Assembly (NCBI GenBank): GCA_013399015.1
Contig: VWZX01010759.1
Span: 1-64,000 of the forward strand
Source: Galbula dea
Taxonomy: Eukaryota > Chordata > Aves > Piciformes > Galbulidae
Length of the DNA stretch: 64,000 nucleotides
Direction: 5' to 3'
Of this stretch, positions 1 to 13,040 are shown one piece after another. A program made the translations under genes and the position numbers. Every line of letters starts with the position of its first letter. Within the stretch, counting starts at the first letter, position 1. The notes beneath the pieces are model-generated. The model saw only the letters and a program-made list of their open reading frames with translations, was not told the DNA's origin and did not search any database.

Positions 1-277
1 CAGTGACAAGACAAGAGGCAATGGCTGTAAACTGAAGGACAGGAGGTTCCGTGTGAATACAAGAAAATTTCTTTCCCAGTTAAGGTGCCAGAGCACTGGA
101 ACAGACTGCCCAGAGAGGTTGTGGAGTCTCCTTCTCTGGAGAGATTCAAAACCCATCTGGACACGCTTCCATGTGACCTAGTCTAGGGAATCCTGCTGTG
201 GCAGGGGGGTTGGACTAGATGATCTTTCAAGGTCACTTCCAACTCCCAACATTCTGTGATTCTGTGTGATTCTGTGA
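1..277 (+). mobile_element. CR1 LINE, 3' end, cut by window start
   Basis: This is the last part of a CR1 non-LTR retrotransposon in sense orientation. It holds the ORF2 C-terminal coding remnant (the stretch encoding 'WNRLPREVVESPSLE', seen as 'actggaacagactgcccaga'). The 3' UTR block follows ('ttggactagatgatctttca'), ending in the short ATTCTGTG tandem tail that replaces poly(A) in CR1. The element begins before the window. Its 3' region closely matches the copies at 26822-27344, 35745-36622 and 39363-39723, so they appear to be one fairly young subfamily. It is not coding-competent. Confidence 0.95.
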
Positions 278-3200
278 CGAATGAGATAAGCCAAAAAATG
301 CCTATTGTGCTAAATATTGAGTTGATTCATAAAATAATATGGTTCCTGCTTCAAAGTAGATTGCAGGTTAGTTAAGGCTTAATGGGCAAGCAGAATGATA
401 GCAGAGTGAGCAGGAGACAGGTTGGGTGCTCCTCAATTTATTTGAAATGAAGTCCTCAGCTTTCCTTTCAGAAGTGATTGTTTAGGGGCCTGGGGGGTGG
501 TTGGCTTTTTTGGCAGGAAGGGCTGCAATGCATAGACACTGCTTGCACACTTATGGAGTGAAACACTTGTTCCTGTTCTTCATGGTCTTTACAAGAAGTT
601 AATGGGCACTGTGGGAAACAGATGCTACCATCTCCATTACGCTGCTCCAGCTGTCCTCTGCAAGGACTTCACAGCTTGCAGAACAGGCCTCAACTAGTAG
701 CAAAAAGAAGTCCTGCAGTCCATGGCTAACTCTGTCCCAGAAAGATAGCACAAGATGTGTGTGTGGCTGTGAGGCACCTCTTTATATGGCCATTCTACGT
801 GAAGAAACAAAGAACCCTCCAAAATAAAGCTGCTTCATGCTACTACTCCAAAATTTTTTCTGAAAGAAAAGGGTTTATTTTATTCATTGTCCAAAGCCAA
901 GGTGCCACCTTTCTTATACATTACAATTTAGATCTTGTGGCATTGCCAGACCACTGCAAATAAAAATGTTATCAGGTTACACAGCACAATGAAAAAGCAC
1001 AATGAAAATTATAAACTACATTCAGTACCCACAGGACACATAAGTACTGGGATTGGTATTCACTGGCTATTCTTTATGAAGAAAAGCACTCTCATAAACA
1101 ATCTTGAAAGCTAGTGAAAGTCTCAGTATCTTTCCTAAAGCAAGCAAGATACTCCAAGAGACAAAAATGTAAAGAACATAACACTTGCTTCCATTCAAAC
1201 AACCGGTGTGCAATAATTGCCATGCTGTTCAGAGCTAGCACTAGGGAATGAAACTGGATTAATCTAATCTCACTCTTTAGTCATGCATTCAAGCAAAGTC
1301 TTTTTCTTGCATTAAAATGTTTGCATGTTTGAAGACCAGTCAGGTTAGACTGAAAAAGCTCCAGTGATAGGTGGAGTGGTCACGTTTCCTGAAAAGTCTA
1401 ACTGCTCAATTGTAGACTGTTTTAGAAGGAGTATTTTTGCAGATTTATGATACTCTTCCTTAAATCTTATTAATTAACTGCCGGATCAGACGATTCATGT
1501 CTTAGACATTGTAAGAGCCTAGTACTTAACACCAGTGTTTTGACAAAGGTAAAGCAGGCTCTTGTCATCATGTGTATCACAACACTGCTACTCGTTTAAC
1601 TGACACTATCCTTTACTGCGTCTACTTGTTCTTGTTGAAAATCAGCTTAATATTAAAGCAGTTTTTTCCCCACAAATGAAAAAGATCAAATAACTATGTC
1701 TTATAGTCCTTCAAAAGGAAGCCATTTAGTGTTGGAATAAGTTCTGCTTACTCCTTTTCCAAAAATATTGTTATGTCCTGGGGCATTTTCAGTTTCTGTC
1801 TTCATTTCATCAAATAACAAGCTAGAATTTTCAGCATGTGCAAGACCTGAAATTCTTGAGATCAAAAGAACCTCCATGTCTTTTTTTCCACCAGTAACAC
1901 TCTAGTCCTCTCATGCTGATTTCTGAGCTTAATCTGTTAGTGAATTTCACAGCACAAGAGAGAGAGTTCCAGAGGGAGAGCAGCTCAGAATTCAAAAGTT
2001 TCAGTACATAGACAGAAAGTAAAGTTGCAAGTGAACTATATTATTATGAATAGGGGACTTCAGAAAACAAGCATACATTGCAAAAGACTTGAGAAAAGAG
2101 TGCCAACCCACTTGCCCAGTTCCCTGGAAGTAATTGGAAATTCCTTTCTGATTAAAAGGGATTTTGAGGAATGTCCTTAAATATATTGAAATTTCTCAGC
2201 ATTTTGAACATCCAGGGCCATGTGAACTTGGCAGTGATTTTTTTTGCAAGGACAAAGAAGACAAAGATTGATCTGAAACTCAGATAATGGAAGGGGTTTG
2301 TCTTTTCTATTTTTCAAGAGTGAAGAAGGTAAAATCCTCTGAGGCTATTATGATATTTCAGCAAGGCAGGAAAACTTTCATGGTTTCTAACAGGTGAAGA
2401 AACCCTTCATTATCTTTGGTTGTATTTTATATGGTATATGCTTGTATTTATATATGTTCTTCAAGGCAAATTGTACACCACATATGCAGTACACCTTCAT
2501 TCCTCCAAACATAGGGGACTTTGGTAAGGATCATTTTTTTCATCAATTTTACTTCTATCAAAAGTTTGAAATCGCTCTGATTGATAGTATTTTTAAAAAT
2601 ACCAACAATTGTTGTTTCATGGAGCTGAGCATGGCCTCAGCATTATTCCATTGTTAATCAAATCCATTCATGTCTATGAGGGATATTATGGTACCCTTCG
2701 CTTTGTCTCATCTTTATTTTTCCAGCATATTTTTTTTAATACCTACATTTTTTTCTCAGTAGCATCTGAAGACATTCCCCTACTTCAGACTCCTTGTCAC
2801 ACTACCCTCTGCCCTAGATTTGGCTCCTTTTTGAGCTGAATGTCCTCCCTCAAAACTTCCTCTTGCTTTCAGTCTCTGTCTCAGACCCTTAATTTGTATT
2901 GACTCATATTATGGTTACAGTGAGCTCTGCACCTGCTCTGATCCCACATCAATGGCTAAATTCTTACAGAAAACTGTTTCCAAGGAAGGCTCAGGCAGAA
3001 ACTTAAAAATAACAACTGAGTTTACTATGCAGTGCAGACTCTTGAGCCTAGACATTCAATGGTTGCCAATTCAGTTTCTCTTGAAAATGGTACCGTGCTG
3101 TCACTGACCTAAAATCTAGCCATAATCAGGCTTCCTTCTGTATAGCCAAGCCAACATCTGTATAAACAGCTTTAGCCTGTTGGTAACAGCTAAGTTTAAT

Positions 3201-6200
3201 TCTATGTTTGCCTAAATACACAGTAAATGTTGACAATTTACTTGCATACAAGCTCAGTGCCTGCATGCTAACTGAGGCTAGCCTTTGTCAGAACCAAAGG
3301 GGATATTTTCCACACAAACACTAAAAAAAAATAGGAAAGATCTATTTAAGAGAAAATTTCCGGTTTCCAAGCAAGATAAAATCAAAACCACAACCTTCCC
3401 TTTTTCCTTCCAAAACAAAAATTATTTTGCATTTTATTTAAAAAGGACACTGAAGAACAAACAGAATGAAGTATTTTGTAGGGGGGGAAAAAAAAGTTGT
3501 CAGTTTTCCTCTGAAACCTGAATGGGCCTACCAGAAGAATTATCACTATTTCCTCATTTTGTGAGAAATTCATACAAACCAAACCTTTCCCTACACTGTC
3601 GCCTTAGCTTGGCTCTAAAACTTGTAAACACAACTATATCGCAACACCATTAGAAACAATGTCTGAGTTACTGCTCAAAAATGGTGTCAACCATCTGATC
3701 ATCAATTAAGACAACCTTAATTACTTTGACAAAAAAAAAAAAGCTGTGCTGTTGTAGAGCTGTCATTTGCTTCTCATTATTAATTAATCTTTAATAGTCT
3801 CAGAAGACCAGTAAATGAATAAAAAAAATAATTAATAGTTAGCTAATACATAAGACAAATAAAGAAAATCTTCTTAACTTTTTGCTTTGCATTTTATGTT
3901 GCCATGGATGTTATTTATCTATTACTTTGTGTCATGTAAGTGAAAAAACACTTTCAGGCAGTAATATCTTGCTTGAAGAAATTACATGCATACTGAATAA
4001 AACCCAGGGATTTTTTGTGTTGCTAAACACTGGCCGCACTGAATAAAAACAATAATTTCTTTAGATAATTTACTATTACCTAGCTTCATAAAGATTTGGC
4101 TCAGCTGAAGATATGGGTCAATTTGATGTAGGTAGTTAGTAAAAGATTATTTTCAATAATTACAACTGCTACTTCCTTCGTATTCCCCATTGTTAAATAT
4201 TAATCCCTTTCAAATTGTACTCTTAACTAGAGATGAGCCAGGGCATTACCTTATTATTCAAATTCTGCTACCACTTCTGTTTTCAAAAACTTTTTATACT
4301 TTAGTGCAATTTTTTTTAAAGTGGATCCAGAGCTTGCAGGTGGTGTTAACTGTGGTTTACTGTCATGAAAATATATTGATAATGCCAGAAAACTAGACTG
4401 AGATTGGTATCAACGCATGTCTTCTGTAACAGAGTACTTTGACTTCCGCTAGGAAATAACAGTTTGAAATCCAGGGAGGTTTTCAGTGTGCAGTAATCTA
4501 ATGTGCTAAAGAAAATGCAATGACATGAGACAGGAAAGGCTGCATGTTGAGTTTCTGCATTATTTTCTTTTCTAACATTTCAAATAAAACTTCAATCCTT
4601 CAGCATTCTGTTGGATGTAAATTGGCTGGAATTTCAGCTTTCACTCCATATTTAAATATAATGTATTGTATTTCCATGTGCCTGTACTAATTGTTTGTGA
4701 TAGTTTTATTTTGAGCTAGTAAAACAGCAACAGAACACCACAAATCCTTTGGATTAAATGATCTATAATAACAGTGAGTCTCTGACAGATCTCACACTAA
4801 ATTGATATAGTGAACACATAAAAATCATTCCAAAACATATCTGTGCAGTAGACTGAATGGAAATACACAGATTCTTCAAATTGGTAATTATCAATTTTTA
4901 TTTGCTACCTAATGAATATTCAAAAATTAGAAAGCATACTATCTTCAAGTTCAGAGATTACACAATATACAGACAGACATAAAACTTGAATTGTATCTTT
5001 GATAGATATAATACAAAGTCACTCAGCTGGAATACTGATAAGGCTATGAAAACACTTTAAAAGTTGTGACAAAAAAAAGACAGTATATAATAAAATAATA
5101 GAACTTAATTTAAATATATTTTCGATAGAGAGGAATGTCTTAAATATATCTCCAGATCCTTGTAAAAGTCATTGGGTTTACAAGGTCAAAATGATTAAAA
5201 AGAACACAATGAGGAGACTAAGGAGACAGCTAAAGCTAAGTGATTTATTTGTTTTGGTTTTCACAGAGGGAATAGGGAGGAAATATAAGGTTTAATGCTG
5301 ATGTTTAAAGATAATGAAGGTGAAGTGTTGTCAAACACAGAGACATAAAAGAATAAGATAGAAGAACTGCAGCAAACGTATTAACATAAATAACTTGGGC
5401 ATCATGCCAGAGCTCTGTAGGAACTGAGCATACAGACTCAGGTTCAGGATCCCTGGACATTATCTGGATGTAGAGTGAGAGACAGAAGCCCCCAAGGCCA
5501 TACCCTGCTCTTTTCATCTACCTAATAATGGATGAGGCTCATTTCATGTCATATAAAAGGGAATTCTCCACAAAGTACAGCAAAGAAGATTCACTGAATA
5601 AAAGTGAAAAGAAAAGTGCTTTCCCGGATAAAAACTGCACATAATGACCAAACTAGGACTGGATGGTTAGTGCTCACTAGAGAGACAAGTTAGAAGAACT
5701 TAGTAGAGAAGATAATTTTCCACAAATGCTCATTTTAAAGCTGTAATTAGTTCATTTCAGTTCTGGTAGCACCTTTTGGAGGCACAATTTTATTCCACCA
5801 GCATGAATGGCAGAGAGAACAGTAATTATGAAGCTCTGTAGTGTAAATCCACCCTCTAGGAGCATTTTTAACAGTTCTACCTGCTGTAAAGCTTCACAGC
5901 AGTGCCGAGACCACCCACTGCCAAGAAGCCACAATTAGCCAGTGCAGCACATGGTTTGTACTTCTGATTTCCAGCCTAAACCTCACAGTGTTCCCTATCC
6001 ATCTTTCTCTTGTTGCAAAAAACACAGTCCTTACTGAAAGACAACAATGGGAGGTGTACAGTGCAGCTGGGGAGCAAAGCCAAGTCCACCTTTAAGCCAT
6101 CATTTCGGTCCAAGGGTGGATCAAAATGCTCCTTAAAAAGGACATTAAAAGTGTCCTCTGTAACCAGCAGAAAAGAAATAAAATCCTGTACCTCTTGACA

Positions 6201-6498
6201 CAGGGTAATTTATTGCATGTTGGTTTGGCACTGCCAAACAGGAAAAAATATGAGGGAACAAAATTTCATCAGGATGCCTTCTTGTGCTCTGTACAAGCTG
6301 CACATCCTGTCTGCCTCACCATGGTGCATAATCCGATGTAAAAGAGGTGGATTTTGGTCAACATCACTGTTTGTCATCTCTAAGAAAAGTAGCCTAGAAA
6401 CATCCCCCCAATCTAGGTGGCAACCAGGTTTGAGGCTTCAACATTATCTTTGACCACTCCTTCTGACTAGTTTGCTTAAAAAGATGTTTCACCAGTCA
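278..6498. other. Unique AT-rich DNA, no gene seen
   Basis: Six-frame reading gives only short open frames (under 90 codons) with no recognisable domain, codon bias or splice context. There are short A and T runs, for example near 3325, 3487 and 3730. Around 5220-5280 one frame reads like the linker of a CR1-type ORF2 ('LVFTEGIG'), but the match is too short to call. I see nothing else to annotate. Confidence 0.6.
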
Positions 6499-6503
6499 AC
6501 ATC
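6499..6503. repeat. Target-site duplication, left copy (ACATC)
   Basis: Five bases ACATC immediately before the TG that opens the LTR. They are identical to the five bases after its closing CA at 7194-7198. A 5-bp duplication is what a retroviral-type integrase leaves. Confidence 0.85.
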
Positions 6504-6602
6504 TGTCCCGGTCCGGTTAATAGACAGGGGGTTGATTTGAGGTTTATTTCCCAGAGTGAAATTAAGACACAAACGAGGTCAAATGCTGAAAATCAATTAG
6601 GG

Positions 6603-6608
6603 TTTATT
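6603..6608 (-). other. Predicted polyadenylation signal (AATAAA) in LTR
   Basis: AATAAA on the minus strand about 260 nt downstream of the TATA box, the expected place for the R-region polyadenylation signal. A second AATAAA lies at 6543-6548, so the exact R/U5 boundary is uncertain. Confidence 0.5.
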
Positions 6609-6867
6609 GAAACAAAAGAGTTAGAGAGATAGGACAGTAGGACTGAGGAAAAGAGGGAAAATTAGGCAGAGAGACAGAACAGAGAGCAAGAGGGCATAGT
6701 TACACCACCATGGATCGGGTCCAGCTATGTGTTGAGGGTCCAGAGCCCCCCTGCTTCTTCTATGACGGTGGGTGATCACACTCACATTCTCTCTCATACA
6801 CACACCACTCACAGCTCCACTCACAACTCAGGAGCACAATTCACACCCACGAGGCTTTTTCCTCAGA

Positions 6868-6875
6868 TTTTTATA
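6868..6875 (-). promoter_or_regulatory. Predicted TATA box of the solo LTR
   Basis: The minus-strand sequence TATAAAAA sits about 320 nt into the LTR from its U3 end (7193) and upstream of two AATAAA signals. Position and order fit a retroviral LTR core promoter. Activity today is unknown. Confidence 0.6.
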
Positions 6876-7193
6876 GGAAAAGGTACAGGACACGCTCCTA
6901 CTGATCCTTAAGATAAAGGGAATCTCCCGCAGGTTTCTCCAGACTTTTCTCATTAATAAATTCCTCAGGAGACGTCCACACACCTGGGCCTTATCTCAAG
7001 GTCTTAACTAGGCCTCATTGTCCTGCACAGCAGTTTTCCTAGCCTCTGTCTCCTCGAGGTCTGGCATTGTCTTCTCCAACGATGCTAATCAATGATCAAT
7101 CAAGCTTCGAGACATTAACATGCAGTCATCAGCACAGCTAGGAAACCTGTTTTCCATAGCTGATAAGAAAGTGGATTCAAACAGTCTCTTACA

Positions 7194-7198
7194 ACATC
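7194..7198. repeat. Target-site duplication, right copy (ACATC)
   Basis: ACATC directly after the terminal ACA of the LTR, identical to 6499-6503. Confidence 0.85.
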
Positions 7199-10100
7199 CA
7201 AAGTAAGATCCATAAGAAGGGGCTTGACAGATCATTAGCTAAAGGACTGGTAATAATCTGCTGCTTTTAGATATCTGTCTGAGGAACATATAAAGGGGTT
7301 CTTCACAAAGCATGCCATCAACAGATCCTCCTATTAAATTTGGGCAGTGTGATGAACTCTTTTAGTAACAGATTATGGTTCTTACCATCCTTTCTGCAGT
7401 AATATTTTTAGTGCACTACCAAATCAGCCTTTGTCTGTTGGTAATGAATGGTTTGGAGAACATTGCTCTATAAGCATTGATGTCACTGTAGTAATAAACT
7501 TTCTTGTGGTAAAATGCAGAACACATATTAACCTGCCTAATACAGTCTAATAAACATATATTTTTCCATTGGAAAATTATTGTCTACCAGCATTTAATAT
7601 CAATATCAGAGAGACAAGGATTAATTATAAGAATATTTAGTCTTGCATTAAAAGAAAACTAGCAACAAGAAATAATAAGTGGTGAACATGACAATACATC
7701 AAAATCCTATGGAAATTTTTCTGTTTAATGCTATTAGCACAGAGCAGATCTCACTTAACATTGTTCTCCAGTATGTACAGAAGGCCACATTGGAATGCTA
7801 ATTTGGAAATCGGGCTCTATCTTCCAGATTGTTCTCCATCTGGTTGATTGAATCTTTAGGTATACAGGAAGTACTACTTACTAACAGACCAATATAGAAC
7901 TACTCCAGTTACCATTCACTAGCTAGCACCTTTGCAAAAACATACATGCCCAATGTTAACTCCCATATCAGAAAACATAATACTAAAAATTAACTCCTGC
8001 TAAAGTGTTGGAGAGAACTGATACCATACATACTCAGTGATACAGAGGTGTGGAAAAGGGAAATTAATTCCACAGCAAAGATATTTGCTACTGTCATTCA
8101 ATGGTCTGCTGACTACAGTGTCAAGGTCTACCCGGAGGCAGAACAACCCAGTAAGCAAGGTAACGGTGTTGACGACATGGCTTTTGCATCCCTAGGCTTA
8201 TCATGAGCTCTGCTTTAAGCCTTTTCATGCTTCAGCTTTTCAGACATACATTTGATCTATCTTTTCTAAAACATATCACACATTTTCCCTCTAGTTATCA
8301 ACTTCTATCACACATCTGTCACACACTAGTTAATTACTCTACCCTCATTGTGGAGGCCTAAGTTGTTATAGCAGTGCAGTGTATTTAATTCTTGCAATAT
8401 AATTTAAATGATGTGTTTCTTCATCTCTCAGTCTGCTTACGTTTCCCTGTGAATATCGCAAGTGGCTCATGTAAACCCGTGTGTGTTAGCATATGATGGA
8501 CTACACCAATCCTACTAATTAGCTTGTTAATCTAGCTGTTTATCCACCTTATTCTGAAACCTCTCCTCATATCAGTTACAGAGACACAGTAGCTACAGCA
8601 TGTTTTTCAAGGTTTCATAATATTACTGAATCTTATAATGGGTAAAATCAGTTGTTCAAACTTAACAACATAAACGTAGAAATAATGAATCAATATCATC
8701 ATATAAGGATGGTTTCCAGGGATTAACTACCAAAAAAGTAGCTATTTTTTCTTTTCACCCTATCCCTCAAACATCTTAGTGTCATCCATAAATTCAGGCC
8801 ATATTCTACTGCTGGAGACCACACCGTACATCAGAAAAACAGCCTTATTTTTGGGACTATTGTTTTGCTTCAAGTGTCTTAACAAAATTACTCTACATTT
8901 GGCTTTGTCTTTTGTATAAGATTTGCACTTTCTACTGTTTTTTCCAGAGGGCAAATGTTAAAGAGCCAGGTCTAAAGACTATACAATTATATGGTGAGAT
9001 TAAGTAATCCATGTAGCACTGCTTCTAGAAAAAAGACACTGACTCAAAGGTCTGTGTTAGGGACTGATTTCCTTTCAAAGCTGGATCCTCATACTGCCAG
9101 GAGCAGCTTCCTTGTAGTACCTCTTTGAACTAGACAAACATCCAGACATGACATTAAGCAGCAGTTATTTACACCAGTTAAGTCCTAAAGCTCACCCCAC
9201 CTTTCAAAATATGTTTGCTGTATTGTACATACTCTTCCTGCTAACTGAAATAGCCTGTTTTTTCAGAGTATTAATCTTATTACAAGCTATCTTGGTTCTT
9301 GTTAATACAACCTATTAGGTACAACCTAATTCCTTTCAGGTATCAGCTGCAGATTTTATCTATTTTTCACTATGAGATTGATTATATTAATCATAACACA
9401 TTTGAATGGATTGTTCTATTTTTTGTCTTACTGCAGTGATGAAATTTTTCTGGTATGAAAGTTCATAACACTGTATATTAAGTACAATGTTCCCAAAACC
9501 TCATAAAATTTGATTCAGAATGGAATATATAATCAATAATGCAGATTTTCAAATTCAAACATGGATAAGCAATGATTATATATAGTAATTAGCCAATAAT
9601 ACTTAGCCAAGCATTAAAAGTTCTGAAAGACTGAACAACCAACTTCATTAAAATACTGAACATTTCCAGCATCTAAGATCAATCTCAAATAATCTGAAAA
9701 TATTAATATATAATTTCAATCAACAGATGCATTTGATAAAATTAGATTCTGTAATATTATTTCACAGTTTTCATATAAAAAATTTACCTAGTAATTTGTT
9801 CACTATATTACAGTTTGACATTACAGAGCTAGTAATATATGTAATAATACTATACTTGCTCATAACATAGCTTAAAAAAAAACCCCTCTGTAAAAACGTT
9901 TACACTGAAATCAATTAATGTCTGGCTTTCCCTAAGGCTTTCATGATGAACCTAAAGATTCTGCAAGCACTGGCTGCAGAAACTTTGCATAGTCTTCTGC
10001 TGTTCTGACACATGCATAAGCCTCAGAAAAAAAATCTGCCTTACTGGAACCCTTCTATTACCCTCAATCTCCAGATATAAAAGAAGTGCCTGGGTAAACA

Positions 10101-11579
10101 GACTAGATTTATCTAAATTATATTTTATATACTATTCCTTACCAAACTGTCCTTTTAAAACAGGAGTAGAGCCATTCAATATTAGTGCTAGACAGGTTAC
10201 AGCTAAATGAGTCAAAGTCTAGAAAACATGACATCATGTAGACAATATGTCTCAATAGAGAGTTTATACAGTTCATAATCTCCATTTGGAAGAACATACC
10301 CAAATCACCTGTATTCAAATGTATACACACACATCACTAGGACAACTACTGAAATGAAGAACTGTACTCATGTATCTGTCCGTGCACTATTTCTGAATGG
10401 AGGGTAATTTTGTATTAACAGTCTAATATTGCTAGCTTCCAAAGGTCAGATCTATGAGGACACTAAGCTAAAACAATTTTCATCACCCATTTTGTAATTA
10501 AAACTGCTGCCTTCTCCAGCTGTGATTCTGATCTTAGATACAAAGACAGCAAGACATTCTTTAAAGTCTTTATTAGCATGAGTATTTGTAAGTTCTGTGC
10601 ATAGTACAGTAGAGATTTCTCTTTTTTTTTGAGAAACTAGAATACAAATCTTCAGTAATTTTAATGATTCTGTAGTTAAAATATCATTACTTTGTCAATG
10701 TTATTTGACATTTCCAGTTCTGAATAACCTTAGCACTGATTTAGTCCAGCATATTATGCAATATAATTGCATATTATTTTACTGTTCCATTTTGCTTTTC
10801 TGACACAATTGACATATCTTGGACACAACCTTGGGCACAAGAACCCTCAATTCAGTAGGTGAATTAGCATATGCAGATGAAAAGTAATAGGTTAAAACTC
10901 TGCTTATAGTAAGAATTATTTATGCCATAGCTTTCTGTTTCTAATCTATCACAAGAAAACAAAACCAATAAATAACTCAGAATGCCATAGTTAATATTCA
11001 GGGAGAAATAACAGTTCCAAGGCAAACAGTCTGGATAAGAGTAGTTTGTGCATTCTTACAGCAACAAATAAGACTCTTGGAGGGTATTTTTTGGCTCCAA
11101 AAGTTATTTTGAATTTAGTATTTTATCACTCAATGTGTGATGATAAACAGGAAGAGAATTATGTGAAATATGTCATGGTTTGCCCACTTCTTGTTTGACA
11201 GGACTTCCCTGACTGTCAGTTTGCTTACATTCGACAATGTCACCGTAAGTGAAACAAGGCTTGATAAAGAAACAGTATCCATCAAGTGGTGTCACTTAAA
11301 TTTAGGACCAGCAAAGCCTATGAAAGAAACATGAAGTTTCTTTGGAGTTACAGAAAATGGAGATGGCAGCGAACTACATAATATTCAGGTTCATTCAACA
11401 GAACTTATTTTTTGCCCACAGTCATAAGATACAGGATATTGTTGTTATAGGGAAAAAAATTGATACTGTAAGGTTCCTAATTATTTTTGTTGACCTCACA
11501 GAACTCCAGGAAAATCAAAAAACACAGGTTTTAGTCTTTCCAGGAATAAGAAATCTAAAAATTCTTCCTGGAAGGAAGA
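7199..11579. other. Unique AT-rich DNA, no gene seen
   Basis: No repeat family and no credible coding frame is recognised. The longest open frames are around 60-65 codons and look random. The only splice-like item is an exon-sized open stretch at 11202-11244 between an AG and a strong GTAAGT donor, which I treat as a finding and not as a gene. Confidence 0.6.
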
Positions 11580-11902
11580 AAAGGGGATTATAAGGCAGAA
11601 GGAGAGAGACTTTTCTCCTGGTCTGATTGCAACAGGATAAGGGGAAATGGCTACAAGCTGAAGGAGGGGAAATTTAGGCTGGAGATTAGAAGGGGGTTCT
11701 TTACCCAAAGGGTGGTGAGACAATGGAACAAGCTGCCCAGAGAGGTTGTGGAGGCCCCATCTCTGACAGTGTTTAAGGCCAGGCTGGATGTGGCCCTGGA
11801 TGACTTGGTCTAGTGCATGTGGCATCCCTGCCCATGGCAGGGGGGTTGGAACTGGATGATCTTTAAGGTCCCTTTCAACCTGAGCCATTCTATGATTCTA
11901 TG
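11580..11902 (+). mobile_element. CR1 LINE, 3' end, 5'-truncated
   Basis: A sense CR1 starting in the ORF2 C-terminal region. It contains 'gacaatggaacaagctgccc', the block for the 'WNKLPREVVEAPS'-type peptide, then the 3' UTR 'ttggaactggatgatcttta'. It ends with the ATTCTATGATTCTATGA tail. The tail is the ATTCTATG type, unlike the ATTCTGTG tail of the copies at 1-277 or 36 kb, so it belongs to another CR1 subfamily, closest here to 50877-51502. 5' truncation is normal for CR1. Confidence 0.93.
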
Positions 11903-12899
11903 AAAAGTTCTGATGAAAGGAAAAAAAAAACAAACAAGGGGTTTTTGTATTTTTTCCTAAAGTTATAATGTTTATGTGAACTACATCATTATAATGGACA
12001 AGTATACAACTCCAACAAAAAGAAAGGTTTGAAAGAAATTGGAAATATCAATTGAACCTAAGCAGTGTCATAATGGAAGGGCTGGTGTCAAAAAAAGACA
12101 GATCACAGGCTGACAAAAAAACTAAGATCCCCTTAATGGGAATATTCTCAACCCCTGGAGTATTGAGGTTTTCAGTATTTGGGGAGGGAATTGAACACTG
12201 ACACTGTATATAGTCTTCTGAAATGAGTCAACTACCATGTGCCTTTGAGGGAAAACTCATTATTTACTTACACTCAGAGTGAAAAGCTAGTGCTTTTCTT
12301 TTCTGAAGAAATTCAGTAAAAACAAATCAATGGTGAGCAAGGATGATAAGATATATAGAGATTACCTAAATTGCATGTCAGGCTGGAAAGGATGAGAAAC
12401 AACTGCACGTATCACCCCCCCCGTGAAAACTAGTTCAGTTACAGAGAAAAACAAATTAATATTCATATATTTGATTCAAACACACACTAAATAGAGACAT
12501 TTTCCTTTGGTATTTATGGTTTTTGACTATTAACAAGGGAAAAAAAACAAAGAAAATGCACATGATCCTATAACTTACCCATGTGAAATAATTAGACGCA
12601 TTGCAAGTAGCCTCTGGTGGGTAGATCTGGTAATAGATGCAAAAAATTTAGTTATAAAAGGTACCTACTTTTAGATACCAAAATGCACAAGAATTTGTAT
12701 CTGCTCATTATTTAACATTGTCTTTAAATGTGTTTCTGCCACTTAGGTATCTGAACTCAGAATGTAGTACTTCATGGGTTAAGACATACTTCTGTGGCTA
12801 ATTATTGTCTTTGTTTTCTCTGCAAGCTGAACCACTGGCTGTTGTTTTACATGTGATAATGGCCAGTAAAAAGATGTTACATTTGTGTAGTCAGCACAG
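11903..12899. other. Unique AT-rich DNA, no gene seen
   Basis: Short A-rich stretches near 11920 and 12540 and a C8 run near 12415-12422. Nothing else is recognised. Confidence 0.55.
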
Positions 12900-13040
12900 G
12901 TAAGGCTGCACCCAAAATATTGCATCAAGTTTGGAATTCCTCAACCCTCGATCAGAAAAGCATTGAGAAACCAGAAAGTATCCAGCAGATGATCAGAAAA
13001 ATGGTCAGCAGCTGGGAAGCAGCTGAGGAGGAGGGTTTGC
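12900..13040 (+). mobile_element. Probable ancient CR1/L3-like fragment (ORF2 region)
   Basis: A degraded stretch resembles the CR1 segment downstream of the RT palm. 'aaggctgcacccaaaatatt' followed by 'gcatcaagtttggaattcct' parallels the code for 'RPHLEYCVQFWAPQ' in the younger copies. It is followed by an 'attgagaaaccagaaagtat' / 'gatgatcag' stretch in the expected order. Many indels break it and no 3' end is visible. It is much older than the other copies. It could be a chance resemblance. Confidence 0.4.

Larger units (their letters stand above)
6504..7193 (-). mobile_element. Solo LTR of an endogenous retrovirus, 690 bp
   Basis: The element opens with TGT and closes with ACA and is flanked by a perfect 5-bp duplication (ACATC), which defines both ends to the base. 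Orientation is minus. On that strand there is a TATA box (TATAAAAA, 6875-6868), then about 265 nt downstream an AATAAA polyadenylation signal (6608-6603), with a second AATAAA at 6548-6543 near the U5 end. This order matches U3-R-U5. The + strand region 6775-6850 is CACA/CTCA-rich and would fall in R. No gag, pol or env sequence or second LTR adjoins it, so the provirus was lost by LTR-LTR recombination. The family is not recognised. A 5-bp duplication fits several avian ERV classes. Confidence 0.88.

Noticed and set aside
5220..5300. Possible ancient CR1/L3 ORF2 linker ('LFVLVFTEGIG')
   Set aside because: Only about 20 codons of loose resemblance and no neighbouring ORF2 blocks in order.
6729..6911. 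His/Thr-rich frame near 6.7-6.9 kb as a small protein
   Set aside because: It lies inside the solo LTR, and the bias comes from the CACA/CTCA-rich R region.
11496..11888. 130-codon minus-strand frame at 11.5-11.9 kb
   Set aside because: It is the antisense of the CR1 3' end. CR1 3' regions often give long antisense frames.
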